Source: an uncultured Oxalobacter sp.
GTDB taxonomy: Bacteria; Pseudomonadota; Gammaproteobacteria; Burkholderiales; Burkholderiaceae_D
Length of the DNA stretch: 64,000 nt
Assembly: GCA_934277985.1 (NCBI GenBank)
Contig: CAKQWF010000001.1
Span: 1 to 64,000, forward strand
Reading direction: 5' to 3'
Notes under the pieces: generated by a model
Database searches by the model: none
What the model was told of the DNA's origin: nothing
What the model saw: only the letters and a program-made list of their open reading frames with translations
Shown here: piece by piece, positions 47,079 to 55,837 of the stretch
Numbering within the stretch: position 1 is the stretch's first letter
How the letters are laid out: each line of letters starts with the position of its first letter
Made by a program: the position numbers and the translations under genes

Positions 47079-48008
47079 TTACAGCTGGGCGCGGACCTTG
47101 TCGGCCGAGATGTTCAGGGCCGCCGACAAGTTGGCGATGGCATCCTGTCGGGAAAGATTGGTTTTGAAGTTCAGCAGTTTTTCCGCTTTTTCGATGGACA
47201 ATGGCCAGTCGTCCGTCAGAAAGGCGCTGCCTTGCCACTGTGACGGATCGATGGCGACGACTTTTGCATCGGGGTTGACGAGTTGCGTGATCAGTTTCGC
47301 CACATCTTCCCATGTCAGGTAAATGCTGGCGGCATTGAACAGTTCACCCTTGATGTCGCTGGAGAAGATCGCCAGCACGAGGGAAACGAAATCGTCGAGT
47401 TGCAGGAAGCTGCCGCCGCTGCCGCCCGGGACTTCGATGCGGCCTTTTTCGATGGCGTCACGGATCATGGCACGGATGTTTCTGCCGCCGATGACGTCGC
47501 CATAGGCGTACCAGACCATGATGTTGTTGACCTGAAGATTGTGCTGGACTGCATAGATTTTGCTCAATTCTTCAGTAGCCAGTTTGGCAAGTGCATAAAC
47601 CGGATTGCGAGAGATGGCAACCAGATGTGCCTGATCTTCCTTGACCGGGTGGGAAAGCGGTTTGCCATAGGAAACGGCGGTCGTGGTGTTGACGACGTGC
47701 CGGACGCCGTATTCGACGGCGGCGTCAAGCAAATACTGGTAGCCTTTGACATCGGTATCGAGCAGGTCTGGCAGATTGTCGGCAAAGCTCCATGCCAGAT
47801 GGATGATCGCATCGACTCCCTTGACCGCGGATCGGACGAATTCCTTGTCGGCCAGATCGCCACAACAGGTTTCGATGCCGTTTTCGCTGAATTGCGCCAG
47901 ACCGTCGTTGTCGCGATCCAGTACGCGTATTTCATGGCCGAATGAAACAAGCTTGCGGATAATGTGCGGTCCCATGTTTCCGCAACCACCGGTGACAAGA
48001 ATTTTCAT
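47079..48008 (-). CDS. NAD(P)-dependent epimerase/dehydratase (extended SDR)
   Basis: A 309-residue extended short-chain dehydrogenase. The nucleotide-binding motif is VTGGCGNMGPHI at residues 5-16, the acidic LDRD ends strand 2 (favouring NAD), HLAW follows, and the catalytic Tyr/Lys lie in PVYALAKLA. Related to UDP-glucose 4-epimerase-like enzymes, but no sugar-nucleotide genes are near, so the substrate is open. AAGGA precedes the ATG. Confidence 0.87.
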   Translation of the reverse strand: MKILVTGGCGNMGPHIIRKLVSFGHEIRVLDRDNDGLAQFSENGIETCCGDLADKEFVRSAVKGVDAIIHLAWSFADNLPDLLDTDVKGYQYLLDAAVEYGVRHVVNTTTAVSYGKPLSHPVKEDQAHLVAISRNPVYALAKLATEELSKIYAVQHNLQVNNIMVWYAYGDVIGGRNIRAMIRDAIEKGRIEVPGGSGGSFLQLDDFVSLVLAIFSSDIKGELFNAASIYLTWEDVAKLITQLVNPDAKVVAIDPSQWQGSAFLTDDWPLSIEKAEKLLNFKTNLSRQDAIANLSAALNISADKVRAQL

Positions 48009-48256
48009 GATGTTCCTTTTTTGAAAGTGTGGTTGAGTCCGGTCGGCACAAAGGGTGCCGGTGTGCGATGGCGTTCCGTCCGGTCTGACGGCGCGTTTTC
48101 ATTTTAATGGATGCAGGGTTTTCGGAAAACGGGAAAATGGGGCAATGCTTGGAAGGATAACGGTTTGTGCGGATTCCGGCGATATGCCGGTATTTACGTG
48201 GAAACAGGAGGATGGGCGAAGGCCGGTATGGTGCGCGGCTCGGATGCAAAAGAATG

Positions 48257-48291
48257 CAAAAAAAATCCACCGACATTGCCGGTGGATTTTC
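48257..48291 (-). terminator. terminator of tRNA-Lys
   Basis: On the minus strand: AAATCCACCG, 7-base loop, CGGTGGATTT followed by a long T-run. It starts a few bases after the tRNA 3' end. Confidence 0.92.
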
Positions 48292-48297
48292 ATGTTC

Positions 48298-48373
48298 TGG
48301 TAGGCCGTGGGCGGCTCGAACGCCCGACCAACGGATTAAAAGTCCGCTGCTCTACCAACTGAGCTAACGACCC
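48298..48373 (-). tRNA. tRNA-Lys (anticodon TTT)
   Basis: Minus strand: acceptor GGGTCGT/ACGGCCT (two G:U pairs), D arm GCTC...GAGC, anticodon stem GCGGA CTTTTAA TCCGT (anticodon TTT), T arm GGGCG-TTCGAGC-CGCCC, discriminator A and encoded CCA. Confidence 0.97.
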
Positions 48374-48384
48374 GAAAGAACTGC

Positions 48385-48414
48385 ATTGTAGCGATAGATG
48401 GATGAACCTGTCAA
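48385..48414 (-). promoter_or_regulatory. promoter of tRNA-Lys
   Basis: Minus strand: TTGACA (48409-48414), 18-base spacer, TACAAT (48385-48390). Perfect -35 and good -10, 11 bases before the tRNA. Confidence 0.85.
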
Positions 48415-48458
48415 TATGTTGATAAAATAATGTCTTTATTTTTGTACAAAAATTTCTC

Positions 48459-49487
48459 ATGATCGTTCTGGGTATTGAGTCGTCCTGCGACGAAACGGGT
48501 ATCGCGATATACGATACGGAAAAGGGACTTCTGTCTCATGCGCTGTATTCACAAATCGCCTTGCACGCCGAATATGGCGGTGTGGTGCCGGAACTGGCCT
48601 CGCGTGACCATATACGCCGTATCGTTCCGCTGGTCGAACAGGCTTTTGAAAAGGCTGGCCTGAAACCGGATGCGATCGATGCGATCGCCTATACCCAGGG
48701 ACCCGGACTGGCGGGCGCCTTGCTGGTCGGCAGCTCGATGGCGGCCAGTCTGGGTATGGCGCTCGGGAAACCGCTCATCGGGGTGCATCATTTGGAAGGC
48801 CATTTGCTTTCACCGTTGCTGGCGAAAAATCCGCCGGTTTTTCCTTTCGTCGCCCTGCTGGTGTCCGGCGGACATACCCAGTTGATGCGAGTGGACGAAG
48901 TCGGACGGTATGAATTGTTGGGCGAGACGCTTGACGATGCGGCTGGCGAGGCATTCGACAAATCCGCCAAATTGCTGGGGCTAGCTTATCCGGGCGGACC
49001 GGAAATATCAAGGCTGGCAGAACGCGGCAGACCGGATGTTTTCCATTTGCCGCGCCCCATGTTGCATTCGGGGGATTTGAATTTCAGCTTTTCGGGTTTG
49101 AAGACGGCGGTGTTGACGACGCTGAAAAAAGAAGTGCATCCGGAAGATGATCAGGTACGTGCCGATATCGCACGTGCTTTTGTCGATGCGATTGTCGATG
49201 TACTGGCAGCCAAATGTGCGCAGGCATTGCGACAAACAAAGCTCAGACAGCTGGTCGTGGCGGGCGGCGTCGGCGCCAACAGACAGTTGCGTGCAGCACT
49301 GGACAATATGGCGGCGCGACGTCGGTATCGAGTGTTTTATCCGGAACTGGAGTTTTGTACAGATAACGGCGCGATGATTGCCTTTGCCGGCGCCATGCGT
49401 TTGCTGCGCAATCCGGATGCCGCCCATATGGGATATGGCTTTACCGTCAAACCGAGATGGCCGCTGGAAGAATTGACGGCGGCCTGA
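48459..49487 (+). CDS. tsaD: tRNA N6-adenosine threonylcarbamoyltransferase
   Basis: A 342-residue Kae1/TsaD ATPase-fold protein that puts threonylcarbamoyl on A37 of ANN-decoding tRNAs, together with TsaB and TsaE (tsaE is at 30965). Seen: [32 protein letters not shown] with metal-binding His, [11 protein letters not shown], the [12 protein letters not shown]is pair, [10 protein letters not shown] and the C-terminal [10 protein letters not shown]. No clear Shine-Dalgarno. Convergent with ackA. Confidence 0.96.
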   Translation: MIVLGIESSCDETGIAIYDTEKGLLSHALYSQIALHAEYGGVVPELASRDHIRRIVPLVEQAFEKAGLKPDAIDAIAYTQGPGLAGALLVGSSMAASLGMALGKPLIGVHHLEGHLLSPLLAKNPPVFPFVALLVSGGHTQLMRVDEVGRYELLGETLDDAAGEAFDKSAKLLGLAYPGGPEISRLAERGRPDVFHLPRPMLHSGDLNFSFSGLKTAVLTTLKKEVHPEDDQVRADIARAFVDAIVDVLAAKCAQALRQTKLRQLVVAGGVGANRQLRAALDNMAARRRYRVFYPELEFCTDNGAMIAFAGAMRLLRNPDAAHMGYGFTVKPRWPLEELTAA

Positions 49488-49500
49488 CCGATACTTCGGG

Positions 49501-50733
49501 TTATGCCTTTTTTTGTCGTTCCCGTTCGTATTGGGCCGACAGCCGTGCACCGTGACGGGCGATCATCAGTTCCTCGAATGTCGGCAGAATCCAGATGGAA
49601 ACGGGGCTGGTGTCGGTACTGATTTTCAGTTCTCCCAGCCTGTTGGCGCGTTCATCCAGTTCGAGTCCCAGCCAGTCGAGTTGTTCGCAGATGGCGGCAC
49701 GGATTTCCGGAGAACGTTCACCGATGCCTGCTGTGAATACAAAGGCATCCAGACCACCGCAGGCCGCAGCCAGTGAACCGGTTTCGCGGACGACGCGGTA
49801 AACGAAAAGTTCGAGAGCTGTTTTTGCGGCGGGATCGTCGCTGGCCATGAGGTCGCGGACATCGTTGCTGATGCCGGATACGCCGAGGAGGCCGGATTCC
49901 TGATAAAGCAGTGTTTCCAGATCATGGGCGTTCATGTTTTCGTATTGCAGCAAATACAGGATGACACCAGGATCGAGCTGGCCGCATCGTGTTCCCATCA
50001 CCAGACCGTCCAGAGCGGAAAATCCCATGGTGCTGGCGACGCTTTTGCCGCCGACCATCGCGCACATGCTGGCACCGCTGCCCAGATGGGCGATGATGGT
50101 TTTCCCCATGGCAGCATGCATGTCGATATGTTTCAGTTCCATGCTGACATATTCAAAGGACAATCCGTGAAAACCGTAGCGTTGCAGTCCCTTGTCTGTC
50201 AGGGATTGCGGCAGACCATACAGTCGCGAGATGGGCGGGTTGGTTTTATGAAAAGACGTGTCGAAGCAGACGATCTGGCACAGGCCGGGGTAGCGCGCTG
50301 CCAGCGTGTCGATGACCTTGAGGATGCGCGGCTGGTGCAGTGGCGCCAGAGGAACGAGGGTTCGCAGATTTTCCAGAATTTCCGGCGTGACGATGATCGG
50401 TTCGTCATAAAGCGTACCGCCATGGAGCATCCGGTGGCCGACTGCGCTCAGGTGGTTGGGCGCGAGGAAATTTTCGATCCATTCGATCAGGAATGCCAGC
50501 AGCGTTTCCAGCGGTTCGCAGGTCGTCCACCGGTGTTCGTCCATTTTGTATTTGTCGTCGTCGTAGGCGATGAAGTATGGCTTGTCGCTGCCGATGCCTT
50601 CGATGCCACCATCGGTTTTGCGTTCAAGACGTCCGTCATCTGTTTCGGCGAACAGGGAGTATTTCAGACTGGATGAGCCGGCATTGATGACGGCGAAAAA
50701 ACGCTGTCCGGAAAGGTGGTGTGCATCATTCAT
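49501..50733 (-). CDS. ackA: acetate kinase
   Basis: A 410-residue acetate/propionate kinase interconverting acetyl-phosphate + ADP and acetate + ATP. Motifs: VINAGSSSLKYSLF at the start, HRMLHGGTLYDEPIIV, CFDTSFHKTNP, HGLSFEYVS, HLGSGASMCAMVGGKSVASTM, and FTAGIGERSPEIR near the end. pta is not adjacent. In this metabolism it could give ATP or make acetyl-phosphate for acetyl-CoA, which GlcB needs. Confidence 0.95.
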   Translation of the reverse strand: MNDAHHLSGQRFFAVINAGSSSLKYSLFAETDDGRLERKTDGGIEGIGSDKPYFIAYDDDKYKMDEHRWTTCEPLETLLAFLIEWIENFLAPNHLSAVGHRMLHGGTLYDEPIIVTPEILENLRTLVPLAPLHQPRILKVIDTLAARYPGLCQIVCFDTSFHKTNPPISRLYGLPQSLTDKGLQRYGFHGLSFEYVSMELKHIDMHAAMGKTIIAHLGSGASMCAMVGGKSVASTMGFSALDGLVMGTRCGQLDPGVILYLLQYENMNAHDLETLLYQESGLLGVSGISNDVRDLMASDDPAAKTALELFVYRVVRETGSLAAACGGLDAFVFTAGIGERSPEIRAAICEQLDWLGLELDERANRLGELKISTDTSPVSIWILPTFEELMIARHGARLSAQYERERQKKA

Positions 50734-50978
50734 CGGTTTTCTCCTGCACGGAAGTTGGCGAAAGCGTCATGCGGTATGGTGTTGATACTGATTGCAATAA
50801 TAGCCCGAGATTGCCGGTATCCGTCCGGTTTTTCGGAAAAGTGCGGATTTTTCCATGTGTAAAAGGACGGCGAAGACCTGCACGGTTTTGTCTGGCATTG
50901 GCTGAAATGGGATAAAATCGGCACATTATGATTTAAAGTACAGTGTGGCTGGCATCGAATGCGGCTGCCGGATGGTGC

Positions 50979-51740
50979 ATGAAGGTATCGGATCCAATTC
51001 CAGACAATACAGAAAGACCGGTCGACAAACCGGCGGTTGCGTTCGTGCAATCGGTCGTACCGGTTGAAACGCCGGGGTATTTGCACAAGATATACTGGTG
51101 GGCATATGAGCATCCGCTGGCTGTGCGCTTCTGGGATCACGGTTTTTTGATCAATTTCATTTTGCTGGGCAATTACGATCGTCTGGTCGATGCGGTTCTG
51201 GATGAATTCGAAAATGGGCTTTCGGGAGATACCCTGCAAATTTCGTGTGCTTACGGAAAGCTTACTCCCCGGCTGGAAGACAGGCTGAACGACGGTGCAC
51301 GGCTCGATGTCATCGATGTTCTGAATGTCCAGCTGGAAAATGTCCGGAAAAAACTGAAATGGCCTGATGAGCGGGTCAGACTGATCCAGTGCGATGCAAC
51401 GCATCTGGATTGTCCGGATGCATCATATGACCAGGCGTTGATGTTTTTTCTGCCGCATGAATTGCCGGAAGACCGGCGACGCATGGCGATGTCGGAAGCG
51501 CTGCGTGTGGTCAAGCCGGGCGGAAAAGTCATTTTCGTCGAGTTCCACAAACCGACATGGTGGCATCCCTTGCGATTATGGCAACGTCTGGTGTTTTTGC
51601 TGTTCGAGCCGTTCGCCACGGATATGTGGCGCCATGAACTGGCGTATTATCTGCCGGAGTCTCCTGCCTGCACTGTCGAAAGGCATGAAACCTATTTCGG
51701 AGGTCTGTACCAGAAGCTGGTATTGGTCCGGAATGACTGA
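50979..51740 (+). CDS. rquA: rhodoquinone biosynthesis protein RquA
   Basis: A 253-residue class I methyltransferase-fold protein. The start GYLHKIYWWAYEHPLAVRFW, FILLGNYDRLVDAV, then a degenerate SAM loop LQISCAYGKLTPRL in place of E/DxGxGxG, RLDVIDVLNVQLENVRKKL, YDQALMFFLPHELPEDRRRM, VKPGGKVIFVEFH, FEPFATDMWRHEL and ETYFGGLYQKLVL all follow RquA as I remember it from Rhodospirillum. RquA replaces a methoxy group of ubiquinone by an amino group, giving rhodoquinone, a low-potential quinone for anaerobic fumarate reduction. ATG 50979 is used; the frame is open from 50943. Stands alone before rpsP. A ubiquinone-type methyltransferase is the alternative. Confidence 0.8.
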   Translation: MKVSDPIPDNTERPVDKPAVAFVQSVVPVETPGYLHKIYWWAYEHPLAVRFWDHGFLINFILLGNYDRLVDAVLDEFENGLSGDTLQISCAYGKLTPRLEDRLNDGARLDVIDVLNVQLENVRKKLKWPDERVRLIQCDATHLDCPDASYDQALMFFLPHELPEDRRRMAMSEALRVVKPGGKVIFVEFHKPTWWHPLRLWQRLVFLLFEPFATDMWRHELAYYLPESPACTVERHETYFGGLYQKLVLVRND

Positions 51741-51830
51741 CAGACGGTATGCTCTTGCGACAGGATGATTTTCTGGTCGCAGCAGCCGGACTTTGTCGCA
51801 AATAAGCTATTGCTTTGACACGAATTCGGA

Positions 51831-51836
51831 TATAAT
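51831..51836 (+). promoter_or_regulatory. -10 box of the rpsP operon
   Basis: Perfect TATAAT. The best -35 options are TATTGC at 51808 (17-base spacer) or TTGCTT at 51810 (15-base spacer); the TTGACA at 51815 is only 10 bases away and too close. The leader to rpsP would be about 33 bases with GGAAG as ribosome binding site. Confidence 0.65.
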
Positions 51837-51875
51837 CTCAAGATTTTTCCGTTTGAACTTTTTTTTGGAAGACTC

Positions 51876-52115
51876 ATGGTCGTTATTCGTTTAGCTCGTG
51901 GTGGCGCCAAAAAGCGTCCTTTTTATCAAATCGTTGCAGCCGATTCCCGTAACCGTCGTGATGGACGTTTCATCGAACGTCTGGGTACCTACAATCCGTT
52001 TGCGGCAGAACATGAACAGGGTATCCGTATCGCAACCGATCGTCTGACCTACTGGCAGAGCGTCGGCGCCAAATTGTCCCCGACGGTCGCACGTCTGGTT
52101 GCAGCCGCCAAGTAA
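51876..52115 (+). CDS. rpsP: 30S ribosomal protein S16
   Basis: A 79-residue S16, assembling early in the 30S subunit. It starts [20 protein letters not shown] and contains [13 protein letters not shown]. First gene of the conserved rpsP-rimM-trmD-rplS operon; GGAAG precedes the ATG. Confidence 0.98.
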   Translation: MVVIRLARGGAKKRPFYQIVAADSRNRRDGRFIERLGTYNPFAAEHEQGIRIATDRLTYWQSVGAKLSPTVARLVAAAK

Positions 52116-52129
52116 TTTCTGTCTCACGT

Positions 52130-52675
52130 TTGAAAGCGTTGGAAAACGTTCAGTTGCCGATTCCCGGCGATCTGGTCGAAGTCGGTCATGTCAGCGGTGC
52201 ATATGGAATCCGTGGCTGGGTCAGGGTGCATCCCTATTCCGCCGAGGCGGAAGCGCTGCTGACGGTCAGGACGTGGTGGCTGGATTTGCCTGTGTGCCAT
52301 GAGGTTCGTGTCGTTCAGGCACGATGGCAGGGCGATGAAGTCGTTGCCCGTTTCGACGGGGTGAATGATCGCAATGCGGCAGAAGCGCTGCGCGGTGCCG
52401 TTGTCCGTATTTCGAGAGGCCATTTTCCTTCGCTGGAAGAAAACGAATATTACTGGGTCGATCTGATCGGTCTGTCCGTTTTCAATTTGCGCGGGGAGTC
52501 TTTGGGAATCGTCAAGGGACTCATGGATAACGGTGCGCATCCTGTTTTACGGGTGGATACCGTCATGCCGGACGGGCGCAACAAGGAGTTGCTGATCCCG
52601 TTTGTCAGCCAGTATGTAACTGCGGTTTCGCGTGAAGACCGGAAGATAACGGTTGACTGGGAACGCGATTACTGA
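52130..52675 (+). CDS. rimM: 16S rRNA processing protein RimM
   Basis: A 181-residue assembly factor for the 30S head that binds S19. N-terminal RimM beta-barrel ([22 protein letters not shown]) and C-terminal PRC barrel ([22 protein letters not shown]). No ATG fits: the start is a TTG, at 52130 or the next in-frame TTG at 52139. Starts 14 bp after rpsP, so low-efficiency initiation may set its level below the ribosomal proteins. Confidence 0.94.
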   Translation: MKALENVQLPIPGDLVEVGHVSGAYGIRGWVRVHPYSAEAEALLTVRTWWLDLPVCHEVRVVQARWQGDEVVARFDGVNDRNAAEALRGAVVRISRGHFPSLEENEYYWVDLIGLSVFNLRGESLGIVKGLMDNGAHPVLRVDTVMPDGRNKELLIPFVSQYVTAVSREDRKITVDWERDY

Positions 52676-52721
52676 TGGCGAAAGCGATCAGTCAGGTGGT
52701 GACTTTACGGAAAGGGCGGCG

Positions 52722-53489
52722 ATGCAGTTCGATGTGATTACCCTGTTTCCGGAAATGTTTTCCGCACTGACGGGCTCCGGTATTACCCGAAGGGCATTTG
52801 AAGAAAAACGCTGTTCCCTGACCTTGTGGAATCCACGTGATTTCACACATGACAGACATCGCACGGTGGATGATCGTCCGTATGGCGGTGGCCCAGGCAT
52901 GGTCATGATGGCGCAGCCGCTCGATGCCGCGATCGTCGCCGCAAAAGACAGGTTGTCCCGGACCGGAATCGAAGGCGCACCGGTCATTTATCTGTCTCCA
53001 CAGGGAAGGCCGCTGGATCACGAAAAGGTCATGGCGTTATCGTCTGTTTCCGGCATGATCTTGTTGTGCGGAAGGTATGAAGCGGTCGATCAGCGTCTGA
53101 TCGAGAAGCATGTCGATGAGGAAATCAGTCTCGGTGACTTCGTGTTGTCCGGAGGCGAGATTCCGGCCATGGCATTGATGGATGCTGTCATCCGTCAGTT
53201 ACCGGGTGTGTTGCATGATGAGCTGTCGGCGGTAGAAGACAGTTTCGTATCGGGGATTCTGGACTGTCCGCATTTTACGCGACCGCCGCAATATGATGGC
53301 GTCGCGGTTCCCGATGTCCTGATGACGGGCAATCATGCGGAAATCGCACGCTGGCGTCGTCGGCAGGCCTTGTTGATGACATTGCATAAAAGGCCGGATT
53401 TGCTTCGCAAGGCCGATGAAGCCGGAAAATTGTCCCCTGAGGACAAAGAGTTTTTAAGTCATAGCAGTTGGTGTATAGTAGCGTCGTGA
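52722..53489 (+). CDS. trmD: tRNA (guanine37-N1)-methyltransferase
   Basis: A 255-residue SPOUT knot methyltransferase making m1G37, which prevents frameshifting. Motifs: [37 protein letters not shown], the trefoil knot [12 protein letters not shown] and [34 protein letters not shown]. The start at 52722 is fixed by homology; the open frame back to 52653 overlaps rimM. Confidence 0.96.
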   Translation: MQFDVITLFPEMFSALTGSGITRRAFEEKRCSLTLWNPRDFTHDRHRTVDDRPYGGGPGMVMMAQPLDAAIVAAKDRLSRTGIEGAPVIYLSPQGRPLDHEKVMALSSVSGMILLCGRYEAVDQRLIEKHVDEEISLGDFVLSGGEIPAMALMDAVIRQLPGVLHDELSAVEDSFVSGILDCPHFTRPPQYDGVAVPDVLMTGNHAEIARWRRRQALLMTLHKRPDLLRKADEAGKLSPEDKEFLSHSSWCIVAS

Positions 53490-53591
53490 ACGTCTGTTCA
53501 CGTTTATTAACCGTCATCCTATACCGGGTATCGTCAAAATGACAAAAAAGGAATATTCCAGTACGCCGGCAAGATGGCTTTAGGAGTAGAA

Positions 53592-53969
53592 ATGAATCTG
53601 ATTGAGCAGTTAGAAAAAGAAGAAATCGAACGTCTGGGGAAAAACATCCCGGATTTCGCACCGGGCGACACGGTCGTCGTTAACGTGATGGTGGTTGAAG
53701 GTAACCGCAAACGTGCGCAGGCTTACGAAGGTGTGGTCATTTCCCGCCGCAATCGTGGCCTGAATTCCAATTTCATCGTTCGCAAGATTTCTTCCGGCGA
53801 AGGTGTGGAACGTACTTTCCAGCTGTATTCCCCGCTGATCGCTTCCATTGAAGTCAAACGTCGCGGTGATGTCCGTCGCGCCAAGTTGTACTATTTGCGT
53901 GAACGTTCCGGCAAGTCCGCACGTATCAAGGAAAAATTGCCCAGCCGGAGCGCAAAAAGCGCTGAATGA
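53592..53969 (+). CDS. rplS: 50S ribosomal protein L19
   Basis: A 125-residue L19 at the 30S-50S interface. It begins [20 protein letters not shown] and has [33 protein letters not shown] and [18 protein letters not shown]. Last gene of the operon, ended by the terminator at 53993-54020. The gap from trmD is about 100 bp. Confidence 0.97.
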   Translation: MNLIEQLEKEEIERLGKNIPDFAPGDTVVVNVMVVEGNRKRAQAYEGVVISRRNRGLNSNFIVRKISSGEGVERTFQLYSPLIASIEVKRRGDVRRAKLYYLRERSGKSARIKEKLPSRSAKSAE

Positions 53970-53992
53970 TTGAACGAATGGTTCGATTGTGA

Positions 53993-54020
53993 AGGGGGCA
54001 TCTGTGATGCCCCCTTTTTG
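53993..54020 (+). terminator. terminator of the rpsP-rimM-trmD-rplS operon
   Basis: GGGGGCATC/GATGCCCCC 9-bp stem, TGT loop, TTTTT. Strong intrinsic terminator. Confidence 0.95.
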
Positions 54021-54037
54021 CATTGTCGGGAGAGAAC

Positions 54038-54706
54038 ATGGCCAAATTGGGTTTTGATCCGGAAAAATTGCCTGTCGATTCGATCGGCAGCGGAGAGGCT
54101 GTGCCACAAGAACGTCTGAATCCGGAATGGATCAGGAAACGTTTTTCCAATCCACCGGCATGGACGCCGGAAATCAATGCAGAGCCGGCGTTTGTCCATC
54201 GTGACCGCTGGATTCCGGCAGCCGTTCTGGTGCCGCTGGTCAACCGGCAGGATGGTTTGTCACTGATGCTGACACAGCGTGCCTTGCATATGCATGATCA
54301 TCCGGGGCAGATCAGCTTTCCGGGCGGACGTGTCGATCTGACCGACAGTACCCGTATCGAAACGGCATTGCGAGAAATGGAAGAAGAAGTCGGTATCGAC
54401 CGCAGTCATGTCGACATTCTGGGAACGTTGCCCGAATACCGTACCGGCAGCGGGTATCGGGTCACGCCCGTTGTTTCCATCGTGACGCCACCTTTCGTGA
54501 TACATACCAATCCGGATGAAGTGGCGGAAGTTTTCGAGGTGCCGTTCCCGTTTTTCATGAACGGTTCCAATTACCAGATCAGGTCGGCAGAATTTCCCAA
54601 TGGTGCCGGCAGGCGGTCGTTTTATACGGTGCCGTATCGTAACCGCTTCGTCTGGGGGGCGACAGCAGGGATGTTGCGCAATCTGTACCATTTCCTGAAA
54701 GCGTAA
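54038..54706 (+). CDS. CoA pyrophosphatase (NUDIX, NudL-like)
   Basis: A 222-residue NUDIX protein. The CoA-specific motif is LTQRALHMHDHPGQISFPGG, directly followed by the Nudix box with ETALREMEEEVG. These two together define the NudL/YeaB group that cleaves CoA into 4'-phosphopantetheine and 3',5'-ADP. In a cell with heavy oxalyl-CoA/formyl-CoA traffic, a role in clearing damaged CoA is plausible but not shown. GGGAGAG lies before ATG 54038. Confidence 0.88.
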   Translation: MAKLGFDPEKLPVDSIGSGEAVPQERLNPEWIRKRFSNPPAWTPEINAEPAFVHRDRWIPAAVLVPLVNRQDGLSLMLTQRALHMHDHPGQISFPGGRVDLTDSTRIETALREMEEEVGIDRSHVDILGTLPEYRTGSGYRVTPVVSIVTPPFVIHTNPDEVAEVFEVPFPFFMNGSNYQIRSAEFPNGAGRRSFYTVPYRNRFVWGATAGMLRNLYHFLKA

Positions 54707-54840
54707 TGGTTTGACCGGTACCATCCGGTTCATGCAAGCGCAATTGCCGGCGCAAGACGGTTAAGCCGTGCGCCGGAGGCCATGCGATTATGTGTCTGCA
54801 TGAGATATTGTATGAAAGAGGCGGCTCGACCGGAATTTCA

Positions 54841-55782
54841 ATGATTTTTTTCTCGATTCTTTGTGCGTTGCTGATTGATCATTTCAGGCCCTCGCGTGCG
54901 GACAATCTTTTTATCGGGCTGATGCAATCGGTTGCATGTCGTGTCAGAAAATGGTGCGATGCACCCATGGCGCATCATGTCAGGGCAGGATGGGTCATGG
55001 CGGCTTCCTGTTTCGTACTTCCCGTGCTGGCCGTTTACTGGCTATGTCTGGCAGTGCATCCGTTTCTCGGATTGCTGTGGAATATTCTGGTTCTGTATAT
55101 GTGCATGGGATTCAGACACTACAATCGTTGCTTTACGTCGATACAGATGGCGTTGCTAAACGGTGAAAATGTACAGGCACGGGATTTGCTCTCTGAATGG
55201 TGTCATGGCAGGATCGTTTGTGCCACTGATCCGGATGTGCCGGATCTTGTCATCGAAAAATCGTTGTTGACCGTTCTGAAAGATGTGTTCGGCGTCATTT
55301 TCTGGTTTGTCATGCCCCTGGGACCGGCCGGAGCCGTGTTTTATCGTATTGCGGCATGCCTGTACAAGGATGATGAAAACCGGCGGGATGGCGAGGATGC
55401 GTTCAGCCGTTTTGCAGAACGGATGTCGTACTGGATCAACTGGATTCCGGTCAGATTGATGGCCGTTTCGTTTGCGCTGATCGGTAATTTCGAGGCGACC
55501 CTTTATGAGTGGAAACATTTTTCGGCACGCTGGAAAAACAGTAATGTCGGCGTGTTGATGGCTTCTGCGGGAGGAGCGATGGGAATCCGGTTGGGAATCG
55601 CTCATGATGGCGGTTCGGGGGTGTATCGGGATCCGGTATCTGGTGAGATGACAGCCGACGAGGCAGGTGGCGGTACCGGAGAGTTGCCGACCATCCGGTT
55701 TTTGCAGAGCGCACTGGGATTGATATGGCGGACGTTGCTGTTGTGGCTTGTCATGCTTTTTCTTCTTACAATGGCACTGTGA
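54841..55782 (+). CDS. CobD/CbiB family membrane protein
   Basis: A 313-residue protein with about five hydrophobic helices, matching the CobD/CbiB-like family seen in betaproteobacteria: FFSILCALLIDHFRP at the start, MGFRHYNRCFTSIQMAL, LLSEWCHG, SYWINWIPVRLMAVSFALIGNFE. True CbiB makes adenosylcobinamide phosphate, but in these bacteria the gene sits outside cobalamin operons and a cell-envelope role (AmpE-like) has been suggested. No other cobalamin gene is here. ATG 54841 is chosen. Next gene is relA, as often in this group. Confidence 0.8.
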   Translation: MIFFSILCALLIDHFRPSRADNLFIGLMQSVACRVRKWCDAPMAHHVRAGWVMAASCFVLPVLAVYWLCLAVHPFLGLLWNILVLYMCMGFRHYNRCFTSIQMALLNGENVQARDLLSEWCHGRIVCATDPDVPDLVIEKSLLTVLKDVFGVIFWFVMPLGPAGAVFYRIAACLYKDDENRRDGEDAFSRFAERMSYWINWIPVRLMAVSFALIGNFEATLYEWKHFSARWKNSNVGVLMASAGGAMGIRLGIAHDGGSGVYRDPVSGEMTADEAGGGTGELPTIRFLQSALGLIWRTLLLWLVMLFLLTMAL

Positions 55783-55837
55783 TGTGTCGCAGGTACAGAA
55801 AACTTTGGCGATAGTTATGGTAACGGTGGATTGAATT

